Source: JAJFTV01 sp036825755 (GTDB lineage Bacteria > Chloroflexota > Anaerolineae > Anaerolineales > Anaerolineaceae). Taken from it: a stretch of 64,000 nucleotides of DNA. The notes under the pieces were generated by a model. The model had not been told where the DNA came from, searched no databases, and saw only the letters and a program-made list of their open reading frames with translations. The translations under genes and the position numbers were made by a program. Positions 52,255 to 61,185 of this stretch are shown here, piece by piece (positions within the stretch are counted from its first letter, which is position 1; each line of letters starts with the position of its first letter). Location of the stretch: assembly GCA_036825755.1 (NCBI GenBank), contig DAISXR010000004.1, positions 14,276 through 78,275 of the forward strand, written 5' to 3'.

Positions 52255-52617
52255 ATGAATAAACGTATTGCAGGTTTCGGTTTTGTTTCATTGGCAGCTT
52301 TTCTGTATGCGATTAAATATCTGACAGCCGCTATTTATTTTTCCAATGTCCAGAGCTGGGGTCGTGAATATTTTTCGCACTCTCTTCACTATGTAGGCCC
52401 TGGATTAAGTGTGTGGGCGGGGTTATCTCTGATCATTGGTGTTTACTACCTGGTATCTGCGGAATGGAGTGAGAAGAAGCGGCAAAAATCAGGTTCAGAC
52501 TTCCTAGAGGCAGAATCTTTGCCCAGGCAGAAAGAGCAGAATAACTGCAACATCACGGATTATCAAAACATGTCCTCGCAAACCATCGTAAATTTTTCGA
52601 TGCGCGCGGATCTCTAA
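52255..52617 (+). CDS. Small membrane protein, unknown function
   Basis: 120 residues with two hydrophobic segments (about 7-30 and 45-67) and a polar, Lys/Glu/Gln-rich tail of about 45 residues that probably faces the cytosol. The ribosome-binding site is only AAGAAGAAG. It lies between CPBP genes on the same strand, preceded by the structured leader. No family recognised. Confidence 0.55.
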   Translation: MNKRIAGFGFVSLAAFLYAIKYLTAAIYFSNVQSWGREYFSHSLHYVGPGLSVWAGLSLIIGVYYLVSAEWSEKKRQKSGSDFLEAESLPRQKEQNNCNITDYQNMSSQTIVNFSMRADL

Positions 52618-52730
52618 TTCGACTGGCACACTACTTGGGTACGCTTTCCCCTGGGGAAATAAAGGATTCACGATTTTAGACAAAAACCGGATCCTGTTGA
52701 ACTGGCTCAATAATGAAATGAGTGTAGAAA

Positions 52731-53483
52731 ATGATAGAAATTTCGGAGAAGAATAAATTTCACCCAATAATGCGTGTGGTTCTCACGTTAATCGCGCTGC
52801 TTCTGTTTCAAAAAGCCGTCGGACGAGTGGGTTGGAAAATCGCGGATCTATTTGATTTTGTGGCAGTGGATCCTGATCAACTCTTTGCTGCTCTCTCAAT
52901 GCATCATCTCGTGTTGTTGGTGCTCACCATGATTGTAATTGTCATTTTGTCGAAGTTGTTGCATGAAAACTTTGGCTTTCAAACAGGGGACCAAAAAATG
53001 GGCCTTCGGATTTTGCTGATCTTTTCGGCTGTTATCATCGTGGTTGCATTCCTTTATCATGGCTTGCTGGCTCAACTGGGCCAGCCTATCCCTTATGATT
53101 TTGAATTGAACAAAATGAATGTGTTCGGCACCTTGGGGTTCCAATTACTATTGAGCGGCCCATCGGAAGAAATCCTGTACCGTGCACTGCCGATGACTCT
53201 GTTAGCTTTTGTTTCAGGCAAAAATCGATCACCCCGAAAAGATGTTTTTCCTGAGGTCATCTGCTCGGCGGTTTTATTCACCCTGGCTCATCTGCAATGG
53301 TCTTTGATCCCATTTTCCATCGGTGAAATCAACCCATTTTCACTGGCTTATGCCTTCGGCATGGGGTTGTTGAACGGAATCGGGTTCCAAAAGACCCGCA
53401 GCATCCTGTACCCCATCCTGATGCACAGTATCAGCAATGTGGTGATGGTTGGGACAGGCTATGTATTTTCAATTTTGATATAG
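52731..53483 (+). CDS. CPBP-family intramembrane metalloprotease
   Basis: 250 residues with about seven membrane segments. The motifs are GPSEEILYRALPM, LAHLQWSLIPF and MHSISNVV. It is diverged from the copies at 43187 and 51165 in the first motif (EEILYR rather than EEFGWRG), so it is not a recent duplicate. It is followed after 19 bases by another CPBP gene. Confidence 0.85.
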   Translation: MIEISEKNKFHPIMRVVLTLIALLLFQKAVGRVGWKIADLFDFVAVDPDQLFAALSMHHLVLLVLTMIVIVILSKLLHENFGFQTGDQKMGLRILLIFSAVIIVVAFLYHGLLAQLGQPIPYDFELNKMNVFGTLGFQLLLSGPSEEILYRALPMTLLAFVSGKNRSPRKDVFPEVICSAVLFTLAHLQWSLIPFSIGEINPFSLAYAFGMGLLNGIGFQKTRSILYPILMHSISNVVMVGTGYVFSILI

Positions 53484-53502
53484 ATGAAAGGATTGGAAAA
53501 AG

Positions 53503-54285
53503 ATGAATATCGAGACAGTTGGAGTGACTGATAGGCCTCGCCTTAGTATCGAAATTGAGTGCGTCGCACAGCACGCTCCCTGGCAATCTATTTTTCTGCA
53601 CTTATTACCCGGTGCATTGTTTTCACTCACCTTTGCGATGCTTTCTCCCTGGCTAAGAGAGCAGCATTTGCCCCCGTTATGGGCATTCTTAATCCCTCTC
53701 CTGCTGGTGTTGATCCCCTGCGAAGCCGGCATTTTGCTCTATCTAAGCTATCAAAGGAACGGTAGATTTTCGTTGGATGGAATTGTACTCAACCGTACTC
53801 CATTACAGAAAAAAGATATCCCGCTGGTACTGATCCTTTTTGTTTGGTCATCCTCAATTTTCGTTCTGGGGGGAAACCTGGACGGTGTGATGTTCGACCG
53901 CCTTTTCAACTGGCTGCCGGACTGGTTTATGATGGACCAGTATGTGCTGACAGAGACCAGCCAAGGGATAAGATTGGGCACCTTCATCATGTTTCTGCTT
54001 CTGAATGGCGTAGCAGGACCGATTGTTGAGGAGCTTTACTTTCGCGGATTCCTTTTACCGCACATCGAATACATGAAAGGATGGGCGCCGGTTGTCAATA
54101 TCGTCTTATTTTCTTTGTATCATTTCTTTTCACCCTGGCAGAACCTCACCCGTATACTGGCATTTTTACCCATGGCTTTAGCTGTCCGGTGGAAGAAAAA
54201 GATCCACCTTAGTATGCTGGCTCACTGCCTTTTGAATTTGGGTTTCTGTCTGATGAGCGCACCATTGTTTTTCAGCGTGGGTTAG
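53503..54285 (+). CDS. CPBP-family intramembrane metalloprotease
   Basis: 260 residues with about seven membrane segments. The motifs are EELYFRGFLLP, LYHFF and AHCLLNLG. It is the last gene of the plus-strand block that starts with the hybrid regulator, and ends about 70 bases before the terminator shared with tRNA-Leu. Confidence 0.86.
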   Translation: MNIETVGVTDRPRLSIEIECVAQHAPWQSIFLHLLPGALFSLTFAMLSPWLREQHLPPLWAFLIPLLLVLIPCEAGILLYLSYQRNGRFSLDGIVLNRTPLQKKDIPLVLILFVWSSSIFVLGGNLDGVMFDRLFNWLPDWFMMDQYVLTETSQGIRLGTFIMFLLLNGVAGPIVEELYFRGFLLPHIEYMKGWAPVVNIVLFSLYHFFSPWQNLTRILAFLPMALAVRWKKKIHLSMLAHCLLNLGFCLMSAPLFFSVG

Positions 54286-54357
54286 GGAGCCCTAAAGATT
54301 GCATCAAATTACATCATGAAAAGGGGAATATCAAACAAAAACACCATAAGTTAATGA

Positions 54358-54385
54358 ATAAGACCCCTAAATATTGGGGTCTTAT
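54358..54385. terminator. Bidirectional terminator between CPBP gene and tRNA-Leu
   Basis: A 10-bp stem, ATAAGACCCC with GGGGTCTTAT, has an 8-base loop. T-rich sequence follows on both strands. On the minus strand it lies 25 bases past the tRNA 3' end; on the plus strand it ends the CPBP block. Confidence 0.7.
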
Positions 54386-54409
54386 CTTTATTCCGTTCAT
54401 ATAGGCCAG

Positions 54410-54491
54410 TGGGGAAGAAGGGACTCGAACCCTCACGGCTTTCGCCACATGATCCTAAGTCATGCCTGTCTGCCAGTTCCAGCACTTCCCC
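54410..54491 (-). tRNA. tRNA-Leu (anticodon UAG)
   Basis: 82 bases forming a class II tRNA: acceptor GGGGAAG/CTTCCCC with discriminator A, D-arm GGAACTGG, anticodon arm CATGA-CTTAGGA-TCATG with anticodon TAG, a variable arm TGGCGAAAGCC, and T-arm GAGGG-TTCGAGT-CCCTT. CCA is not encoded, so it must be added by the CCA-adding enzyme. Its 3' end is repeated at 10596, suggesting it is the insertion site of the island. A consensus promoter precedes it. Confidence 0.95.
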
Positions 54492-54498
54492 GCCGATT

Positions 54499-54527
54499 AT
54501 TATACGCAAAGCCGAGGGGAAGCGCAA
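54499..54527 (-). promoter_or_regulatory. Promoter of tRNA-Leu
   Basis: TTGCGC (54527-54522), a 17-base spacer, and TATAAT (54504-54499) on the minus strand, 7 bases before the first base of the tRNA. The discriminator is not GC-rich, unlike strongly stringent stable-RNA promoters. Confidence 0.7.
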
Positions 54528-54661
54528 GAAATCCGGCCCCGGTTGACTTCACGATCCATCCAACTCGAAATTTTGGTCCATTTTTTACTGAATTAGGTGG
54601 TTAATCCTGCATTTGATGCGTATAATTGCTGAGGTTTTGAGTCAACACTGAGGAGAGCAAT

Positions 54662-55087
54662 GTGTCACGGGTTATTCAATCAGATACCGGAAGGAAGGAT
54701 CGGGATCGCTATCTTAAGGCTATCCTGAAGGCCATTCGTCTGTTAATGGAATCATCTGAGCCAGGCAAAGATACCAATGATCTGGTTTCGTTTATCTCGT
54801 TGGCTTTATACGAAGTTCATGACACGATCGATGCCTCGGTCGGCGCCTGGGAAAAGCGGGACTACTGGCTAAAAGCCGACCGTTACCGGATGGAGTGGGA
54901 CTGGTGCCAGTATTACGCGAAGGATTTACATCGGGCGGTCCTGAAAAATGATTGGGATGCCATCATTCCACTATTGGTCAAGATTGGGCAGAAATTGCAG
55001 AGTGTCAAACTTCCGCAGCATGATCGCCTGGGTTCTCCCTGGTTGGGAGCCTGGGAAGTGCTCAAAAAGCGCCCTTTGATCGATTAG
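54662..55087 (+). CDS. Conserved hypothetical protein
   Basis: 141 residues, predicted mostly helical, no membrane segment. Aromatic clusters (WEKRDYWLKADRYRMEWDW) are its most striking feature. GTG start with AGGAG 7 bases upstream; ATG at 54660 is in another frame. A TATAAT at 54621-54626 could serve as promoter. It lies outside the island, divergent from tRNA-Leu and just before an ABC exporter pair. No function recognised. Confidence 0.7.
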   Translation: MSRVIQSDTGRKDRDRYLKAILKAIRLLMESSEPGKDTNDLVSFISLALYEVHDTIDASVGAWEKRDYWLKADRYRMEWDWCQYYAKDLHRAVLKNDWDAIIPLLVKIGQKLQSVKLPQHDRLGSPWLGAWEVLKKRPLID

Positions 55088-55188
55088 CCACAACTTCAGC
55101 ACGTCGAAATCGCCCTCTTGTCAGGTGACAGGATGGGTATGATAGAATCATTACGTTTCTGTGAGCCAGACAAGGACGGGATTTACTT

Positions 55189-56952
55189 ATGGCTTCTGTG
55201 ACTAAAACTGCTGAATTTACGATTGATCGTAAATATATGACCAACCGGAACGGGGCGGTGGCCTGGATTGCCTCACACGCACTTCGCCAGTGGCCGTTTC
55301 TGTTGATTTCGCTGGTTGGGGCCGGGGTGAATGCGTATATGGCTACCCTGGTGCCTCAATATATCGGGCAGGCGTTCAATGCTGTACTGGCGACGCCTCC
55401 GCAAATGAATATCCTCGCCCGGCTTGGTTGGACGCTGGTGATTTTACAGGTTGTGCGGGCGGTTATTCTTCTGGCACGCAACTTTTGCTTTGAGCTGGTT
55501 GCCCAACGGATGGAGCGCGCCACCCGCGAGGAGCTTTACGTCAGCCTGCTGGGCAAAAGCATGACCTTTCATAATCTCCAGCCGGTTGGCGATACGATGG
55601 CTCGCGCCACCAACGACGTGCGTGAGATCAATTACCTGTTCAGTCCTGGGATCAGCCTTGTGATCGGTTCTGTGTCTTTTCTGATCATGCCCATCATTGT
55701 GGCGCCCAGCTATCACCCCTCATTGATCATCACCCCGATTGTGTTTGTGATTTTCTATGCGCTGGCATTGTGGAACTATCTGAACCGTCTCCGGCCTGTT
55801 ACCGATGAGGTACGCGCTTCGTTCGGTTCTATGAATACCCGCCTCACCGAATCACTGGATGGAATTGAGACGGTCAAATCGGCGGCGCAGGAAAAATCTG
55901 AGATTCACCTGTTCAGCCGAAATATCAAGCGCTATCGTGACGCGATGGTACACCAGGGTGATATTGAGGCTACATTTCTGCCGTATCTGCTTCTGGGCCT
56001 GGCACTGGGCGGGGGGTTGCTGCACGCACTGCTGCTGGCCAACCAGGGTATTCTCAACACCGGGCAGGTGGTGGGTTATTACGGCGTTCTGCTGATGCTG
56101 GACTTCCCCACCTTTATCTCATTGTTCGCCTATTCGCAGATCTCCAGTGGACTATCCAGCGCTCAGCGTATTCTGGAGCTGATCAAACGCGAAGATAATC
56201 TGGATCAGAATGTGAAAGGGTACGCGACGGAAATGCGCGGCGAGGTGGAATTCAACCAGGTTTGCTTTGGCTATTCTGAACAGGAACCCATCCTTAAAGA
56301 TATCAGCTTCAAGATCACCCCGGGCCAGACGGTTGCCATCGTCGGGCAAACCGGTTCGGGGAAGACCACGCTGGTGAAGTTGATCAACCGAATTTTTGAT
56401 GTGACCGACGGCAGTGTGCGGGTGGACGGTGTGGATGTGCGCGAGTGGAATATGGCTGCTTTGCGCCGTAATATCTCGATGATCGAACAGGATGTGTTCC
56501 TCTTCTCTGAGAGTATTGCCAGGAATATCGCGTTTGGCAAACCGCAGGCCAGCCGGGAACAGGTTGTGCAGGCAGCCGCCGCATCGCAGTCGGATGAGTT
56601 CATCAACTCGTTCAGCCAGGGGTATGAAACAGTCCTGGGCGAACGTGGAGTTACTCTTTCTGGTGGGCAGCGTCAGCGGATTGCACTGGCGCGGGCATTT
56701 TTGACAGATCCGCGTATTCTGATCCTGGATGATTCGACCAGCGCCATTGACAGCGAGACGGAGGACAAGATCCAGCGCGCCATTCTCAATGCCGCCCAGG
56801 GCCGGACCACATTTTTAATCACCCACCGGTTGTCTCAGATCCGCTGGGCTGATTTGATCATCGTGCTCAAAAACGGTCGGATTGCCGCCTGCGGTAAGCA
56901 CGATGAACTGATGGAAAGTTCCATTGACTATCGGCGGATTTTCCGCGGTTAG
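55189..56952 (+). CDS. Heterodimeric ABC exporter, half-transporter with degenerate catalytic site
   Basis: 587 residues: six membrane segments (about 25-310), then the ATPase with Walker A GQTGSGKTT (about 386-394), signature LSGGQRQR near 490, Walker B ILILDDSTSAID and switch histidine ITHRLS. The residue after Walker B, normally catalytic Glu, is Asp (LDDS). With the next gene it forms a TM287/288- or BmrCD-like exporter with one full and one degenerate ATP site. Such exporters carry drugs, lipids or peptides outward. The genes are 9 bases apart. Confidence 0.9.
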   Translation: MASVTKTAEFTIDRKYMTNRNGAVAWIASHALRQWPFLLISLVGAGVNAYMATLVPQYIGQAFNAVLATPPQMNILARLGWTLVILQVVRAVILLARNFCFELVAQRMERATREELYVSLLGKSMTFHNLQPVGDTMARATNDVREINYLFSPGISLVIGSVSFLIMPIIVAPSYHPSLIITPIVFVIFYALALWNYLNRLRPVTDEVRASFGSMNTRLTESLDGIETVKSAAQEKSEIHLFSRNIKRYRDAMVHQGDIEATFLPYLLLGLALGGGLLHALLLANQGILNTGQVVGYYGVLLMLDFPTFISLFAYSQISSGLSSAQRILELIKREDNLDQNVKGYATEMRGEVEFNQVCFGYSEQEPILKDISFKITPGQTVAIVGQTGSGKTTLVKLINRIFDVTDGSVRVDGVDVREWNMAALRRNISMIEQDVFLFSESIARNIAFGKPQASREQVVQAAAASQSDEFINSFSQGYETVLGERGVTLSGGQRQRIALARAFLTDPRILILDDSTSAIDSETEDKIQRAILNAAQGRTTFLITHRLSQIRWADLIIVLKNGRIAACGKHDELMESSIDYRRIFRG

Positions 56953-56961
56953 GATGTCAAT

Positions 56962-58809
56962 ATGAGTTTTTACGACGGATTGGATGCTGAACGGTATGAC
57001 CGTCAGTACAAAGACCGTGATTTATTAAAGCGTATCTACGCTTATTTCTCACCATTCAAGAAACGTCTCATTTTCATGAGCGTCCTGATCCTGGTGATGG
57101 CGATGCTTGGGGCAAGCATGCCCATTTTTGTATCGAAGGCGATCGACCTGGTGGATATCAACGCCCAGCGGTCGAGCCTGTTTTTGATCGCTGGTGGTGT
57201 GTTGCTGATCATGGTGCTACACTGGGCTACCAACTACGTCAGCCGGCGTGTGACCATGCGCACCATCGCCGATGTGCTGGTGGAGATGAGTAAAAACGCC
57301 TTCTCTGCGGCTGCCGAACATGATCTTTCATTTTATGACGAGTTCCCTTCGGGCAAGATCGTGTCCCGTATCACCTCTGATACGCGCGAATTTGGTAATT
57401 TGGTTTCATTGGTGACCGATCTGGCAGCTCAGATCATCGAATCTATCCTCTACACGGTGATCATTCTCACCATCAATGTGAAGCTGTCACTGTACCTGTT
57501 TGCCCTGATACCGCTGATTTTTGTGGTCACCATCAGTTTGCGGTCTCTTTCCCGTAAAGTGACCCGCCAGGGGATGCGGGCCATGGCCAATGTGAACTCC
57601 ACCATCAAAGAAACCATCAGCGGGATCAGCGTGGCGAAAAACTTCAGGCAGGAAGGCAGTATCTACACCGATTTTGATAAAGCCAATCAGGTATCCTATC
57701 GGATGAATGTGCTTCGCGGATTTATCCTGACACTGGTCTGGCCGACGATGAACCTGATCGGCGGGGTGATGACCGCCGCGCTGGTGTACTATGGGGGTCT
57801 GACGGTGGTGCAGGGGATCGTCACCGCCGGTACCTGGTATCTGTTTATCCTGAGTATCGATCGCTTCCTATATCCTGTGATGAATCTTTCATCATTCTGG
57901 ACGCAGGTGCAAACGGGACTTTCAGCAGCGGAACGCGTATTTGCTCTCATCGACGCCGACCCGGCTGTGGTACAAACTGCCAACGAACCTGTGGGGCAGC
58001 TTGACGGGCGCATCGTGTTTCAGAATGTATGTTTCCGGTACAAAAATAATGAACCCGTGCTGGATCACTTCTCTCTGGATATCAGGGCGGGTGAAAACTT
58101 AGCCGTGGTGGGTCACACCGGTGCTGGAAAATCATCCATCATCAAGCTGATCGCGCGTTTTTATGAGTTTCAGGAAGGCAGAATCCTGATCGACGGGAAG
58201 GACATCCGCTCGTTTGATCTTAATTCCTATCGAAAGCAACTTGGTATCGTGACCCAGGTACCGTTCCTGTTTTCCGAGAGCATCCTCGATAACATTCGTT
58301 ACGGCAGCCCGGACACCACAGATGCAGAGATCGAGTCGATTGCCCGCAAGATCGGCGGCGGTGAATGGCTGGATGCGATGCCGGACGGGTTGCACACACA
58401 GGTGGGTGAGCGGGGAGCGCTGCTCTCCATGGGCCAGCGGCAATTGGTAGCGTTGATGAGGGTGCTGGTTCAGAAACCGGCCATCTTTATCCTGGATGAG
58501 GCTACTGCCAGTGTAGATCCCTTTACCGAGTGGCAGATCCAGCAGGCGCTCGATCTGATCCTGCAACGGTCGACCAGCATTCTAATCGCGCACAGATTGT
58601 CCACGGTGAAATCCGCCGACCGGATCATCGCGGTTCAGGACGGACAAATTATTGAAGAGGGAAATCACGACAGCCTGATCCAGCAGGGCGGGTACTACGC
58701 CAGTTTATACAATACCTACTTCCGGCACCAATCATTGGATTACAAACCAGCCGGTCTGGAGGAATACTTAAAATCGAAAGTGGTGTACAATCCTGGCAGC
58801 AGTGACTGA
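56962..58809 (+). CDS. Heterodimeric ABC exporter, catalytically complete half
   Basis: 615 residues: six membrane segments then the ATPase with Walker A GHTGAGKSS (about 385-393), Walker B IFILDEATASVD with catalytic Glu, and switch histidine IAHRLS. Its signature is LSMGQRQL rather than LSGGQ. The complete site therefore uses this subunit's Walker motifs with the partner's LSGGQ, and the other site pairs Asp with LSMGQ: the expected asymmetry. Confidence 0.9.
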   Translation: MSFYDGLDAERYDRQYKDRDLLKRIYAYFSPFKKRLIFMSVLILVMAMLGASMPIFVSKAIDLVDINAQRSSLFLIAGGVLLIMVLHWATNYVSRRVTMRTIADVLVEMSKNAFSAAAEHDLSFYDEFPSGKIVSRITSDTREFGNLVSLVTDLAAQIIESILYTVIILTINVKLSLYLFALIPLIFVVTISLRSLSRKVTRQGMRAMANVNSTIKETISGISVAKNFRQEGSIYTDFDKANQVSYRMNVLRGFILTLVWPTMNLIGGVMTAALVYYGGLTVVQGIVTAGTWYLFILSIDRFLYPVMNLSSFWTQVQTGLSAAERVFALIDADPAVVQTANEPVGQLDGRIVFQNVCFRYKNNEPVLDHFSLDIRAGENLAVVGHTGAGKSSIIKLIARFYEFQEGRILIDGKDIRSFDLNSYRKQLGIVTQVPFLFSESILDNIRYGSPDTTDAEIESIARKIGGGEWLDAMPDGLHTQVGERGALLSMGQRQLVALMRVLVQKPAIFILDEATASVDPFTEWQIQQALDLILQRSTSILIAHRLSTVKSADRIIAVQDGQIIEEGNHDSLIQQGGYYASLYNTYFRHQSLDYKPAGLEEYLKSKVVYNPGSSD

Positions 58810-58811
58810 CC

Positions 58812-59471
58812 ATGGGCTCACAAAACCGCCGGATTGTCCCTTCTGAAGAAACAGAACACGAAATCGTGGTGGTGAACTCGCGCTTCATCGGCTCGCTGGC
58901 TTATGCCGGTAGTGTGGATGAAGCGCGAGCTTTTATCCAACAGGTGAAAGCACGTTACCCGGATGCAACGCATCATGTACCGGCTTTTCTCATCGGGCAT
59001 GGACAATCTGTCATCGCGCACTGCACGGATGATGGGGAGCCGTCAGGTACTGCCGGCAGACCTGCGCTGGCTGTTTTGCAGGGCAGCGGGATCGGTGATG
59101 CGGTTGTGGTGGTTACGCGTTATTTTGGCGGGACAAAACTGGGTACTGGCGGTCTGGTACGCGCGTACGGTGATGCCGTCCGTGAGACCCTGCACCACGG
59201 TAAGTACGCCGAGATTGTGCTTACCAGTCAGATGATCATTCAGGTGGAATACCCGTATTATGAACCGATCAAACGATTGCTATCGCGCAGGGGGGCGGTA
59301 ATAGAGGATGAGAGTTTCACCGAGAAAGTTGACCTGGTGGTGCGCATGCGCGATGGCGAAGAAGGATCCCTTGCTGGTGAACTGCGTGAACTGACAGCCG
59401 GGCGCGCGGTCACTGAGGTGCTGGAAACGAGCTGCGAATTCCGTCAACCGGTGCTGGATAAATTGTTTTAA
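58812..59471 (+). CDS. YigZ/IMPACT family protein
   Basis: 219 residues. The family core is NSRFIGSLAYAGS, HHVPAFLIG, DDGEPSGTAGRPAL, and TRYFGGTKLGTGGLVRAYGDA. The C-terminal EF-G domain IV-like part follows. The bacterial protein is of unclear function, possibly linked to translation or to proline peptides. It starts 2 bases after the ABC gene stop. Confidence 0.88.
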   Translation: MGSQNRRIVPSEETEHEIVVVNSRFIGSLAYAGSVDEARAFIQQVKARYPDATHHVPAFLIGHGQSVIAHCTDDGEPSGTAGRPALAVLQGSGIGDAVVVVTRYFGGTKLGTGGLVRAYGDAVRETLHHGKYAEIVLTSQMIIQVEYPYYEPIKRLLSRRGAVIEDESFTEKVDLVVRMRDGEEGSLAGELRELTAGRAVTEVLETSCEFRQPVLDKLF

Positions 59472-59486
59472 TCAAATTGGCATATT

Positions 59487-60503
59487 ATGAAACCACGAGA
59501 ACGCGTTCTGGCTGCTCTGCACCATCAACCGGTCGACCGCCCGCCATTTTTCGAGATCTGGATCGATGCGCTGCTGGCCGAACTGGGTCAACCGGATGTG
59601 GTTTCGGCGCACGTCAATTTAGGTCAGGACGGGATATTAATCCCCACCTCACTCCCCGGGTTAAGCAATGCCTGGAAAGAAGGTATTGATGAATGGGGGC
59701 GGGTGTGGAAAAGCGGGATGTATACCTCCGGCGTGGTGGATACCCCTGAGGATTTAAAACGTTATACAATGCCCACTGCGCAGGCCGGCATGTTTTTTGA
59801 TCCTGATCTGTCGCGATCGATCCGAGAAAAATATCCAGATCACCTGCTTTTTTACGGAAGCCATTTAGGGCCTTTCATGGCTGCATATATGTGCATGGGT
59901 TTTGAGCGATTTTTCCTGCGCATGATGGATGAACCAAAATTCATCCACCAGGTAATTGAAAATCGCACGGAATGGACCATCGCCATGCTGCAGGAGGCTG
60001 TTCGCAACGGCGCCGAACTGCTGGTGCTTGGAGAAGACGCTGCCTATAAAAAATCCCCGATGATCTCCGTAAAAATGTGGAGGGATTTCGTATATCCATA
60101 CCACCACAGAATTGTAGAGAGTGTGGATTGCCCCATGATCTTCCATAGCGATGGCAATATCTTGCCAGTGCTGCCCATGATCATTGAGGCAGGCTTCTGC
60201 GGCTATCATTCCATGGAACCGGCGGCGAATATTGACCTGGCGGCTGTCAAACGCGAGTATGGCAGGGATCTGGTGCTGGTTGGCAACGTGGATGTGCGCT
60301 TATTGGCCAATGATGACCTGCAGGCGGTACGTGATGAGGTGGACCGCTGCATGCGTGATGGGGCACCCAGAGGCGGTTACATGCTGGCCACCTGCAACAG
60401 CATTTTCAACGGTCTCAACCTGGCAGCGGTGAATGAATACTTCCGATATGAAATGAGCCTGGACGGGGTAGAATTTGCCCCCATGACTGGAAAAATCGGC
60501 TGA
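59487..60503 (+). CDS. Uroporphyrinogen decarboxylase-fold protein (methyltransferase type)
   Basis: 338 residues with the UroD barrel: LAALHHQPVDRPPFFEIW at the start and HSDGNILPVLPMIIEAGFCGYHSMEP in the second half. The HSDG motif fits the corrinoid methyltransferase branch (MtaA/CmuA-like) more than heme UroD, which needs the N-terminal RFxRAxxxRP arginines (not seen). No corrinoid protein gene is nearby, so the substrate is open. Confidence 0.75.
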   Translation: MKPRERVLAALHHQPVDRPPFFEIWIDALLAELGQPDVVSAHVNLGQDGILIPTSLPGLSNAWKEGIDEWGRVWKSGMYTSGVVDTPEDLKRYTMPTAQAGMFFDPDLSRSIREKYPDHLLFYGSHLGPFMAAYMCMGFERFFLRMMDEPKFIHQVIENRTEWTIAMLQEAVRNGAELLVLGEDAAYKKSPMISVKMWRDFVYPYHHRIVESVDCPMIFHSDGNILPVLPMIIEAGFCGYHSMEPAANIDLAAVKREYGRDLVLVGNVDVRLLANDDLQAVRDEVDRCMRDGAPRGGYMLATCNSIFNGLNLAAVNEYFRYEMSLDGVEFAPMTGKIG

Positions 60504-60553
60504 AATTGAGTATAGTCAGACCTGACAAACGATTATCAATAGAAGGAGCTATC

Positions 60554-61060
60554 ATGAAAAGTTACCCGAAACCCCCTGAATTTGCATTGGATCTGAAGAA
60601 GAAATATACAGCCAAATTCAATACCGAAATTGGCGAATTTGAAATCGAACTGTTTGCTGACAAGACGCCCACCACGGTGAACAACTTTGTCTTTCTGGCG
60701 CGTGATGGGTTCTATGATGGAACCACTTTCCATCGGGTCATCCCCGGGTTTATGGCCCAGGGCGGTGATCCTACCGGTTCGGGCATGGGGGGACCTGGTT
60801 ACAAGTTCCGCGACGAATTTGATCCGTCCTTGCGGCACAACGCTGCCGGCATCCTTTCGATGGCCAACGCCGGACCCGGCACCAACGGCAGCCAGTTTTT
60901 CATCACATACGGCCCACAGCCGCATTTAGATGGCAAACACAGTGTCTTTGGCAAGGTCACAAAGGGCATGGATATTGTCAACAAAATCCGTGAGCGTGAT
61001 CCCATGCGCGATCCGCGCCCCGGAACGCAAATCATCAATGTGGAGATCATCGAAAGCTGA
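60554..61060 (+). CDS. Cyclophilin-type peptidyl-prolyl cis-trans isomerase
   Basis: 168 residues from ATG 60554, chosen because AAGGAG lies 5 bases before it. The active-site segment is FHRVIPGFMAQGGDPTGSG with catalytic Arg, and NTNGSQFF reads GTNGSQFFIT. Cyclophilins accelerate X-Pro bond isomerisation during folding. No signal peptide, so cytosolic. Confidence 0.92.
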   Translation: MKSYPKPPEFALDLKKKYTAKFNTEIGEFEIELFADKTPTTVNNFVFLARDGFYDGTTFHRVIPGFMAQGGDPTGSGMGGPGYKFRDEFDPSLRHNAAGILSMANAGPGTNGSQFFITYGPQPHLDGKHSVFGKVTKGMDIVNKIRERDPMRDPRPGTQIINVEIIES

Positions 61061-61137
61061 TTTGATCGATCGTTTAAATAAAAATCGGTGATTTTGAGAA
61101 CGACTGCTTAGATTTCACTGAAAATGTAAGCAAAGAA

Positions 61138-61165
61138 AAAGCCAGTGAGTGTTCTCACTGGCTTT
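61138..61165. terminator. Bidirectional intrinsic terminator
   Basis: A 12-bp perfect stem, AAAGCCAGTGAG with CTCACTGGCTTT, around a TGTT loop, between the convergent cyclophilin and NYN genes. Flanking runs of A on the left and T on the right serve both strands. Confidence 0.85.
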
Positions 61166-61185
61166 CTGTTTATTCAAATTCTTCG

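Larger units (their letters stand above)
10596..54437. mobile_element. Putative genomic island inserted at tRNA-Leu(UAG)
   Basis: The outer limits are a perfect 28-bp direct repeat: 10596-10623 and 54410-54437. The right copy is the 3' end of an intact tRNA-Leu; the left copy is only that 3' end. The island lies downstream of the tRNA 3' end and both copies have the same orientation, as expected for tyrosine-recombinase integration into a tRNA. Genes inside are accessory; genes outside are core. No integrase, excisionase or conjugation gene is visible, so the element is either decayed or partly hidden by the scaffold gap at 43070-43169. This interpretation is inferred from the repeats. Confidence 0.55.

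Noticed and set aside
10596..54437. Prophage or conjugative element
   Set aside because: No capsid, terminase, relaxase, replication or integrase gene is visible; only the attachment-like repeats support mobility.
59487..60503. Heme biosynthesis uroporphyrinogen decarboxylase (hemE)
   Set aside because: The N-terminal arginine motif of heme UroD is not found and no heme genes are adjacent; a methyltransferase-type paralogue fits better.
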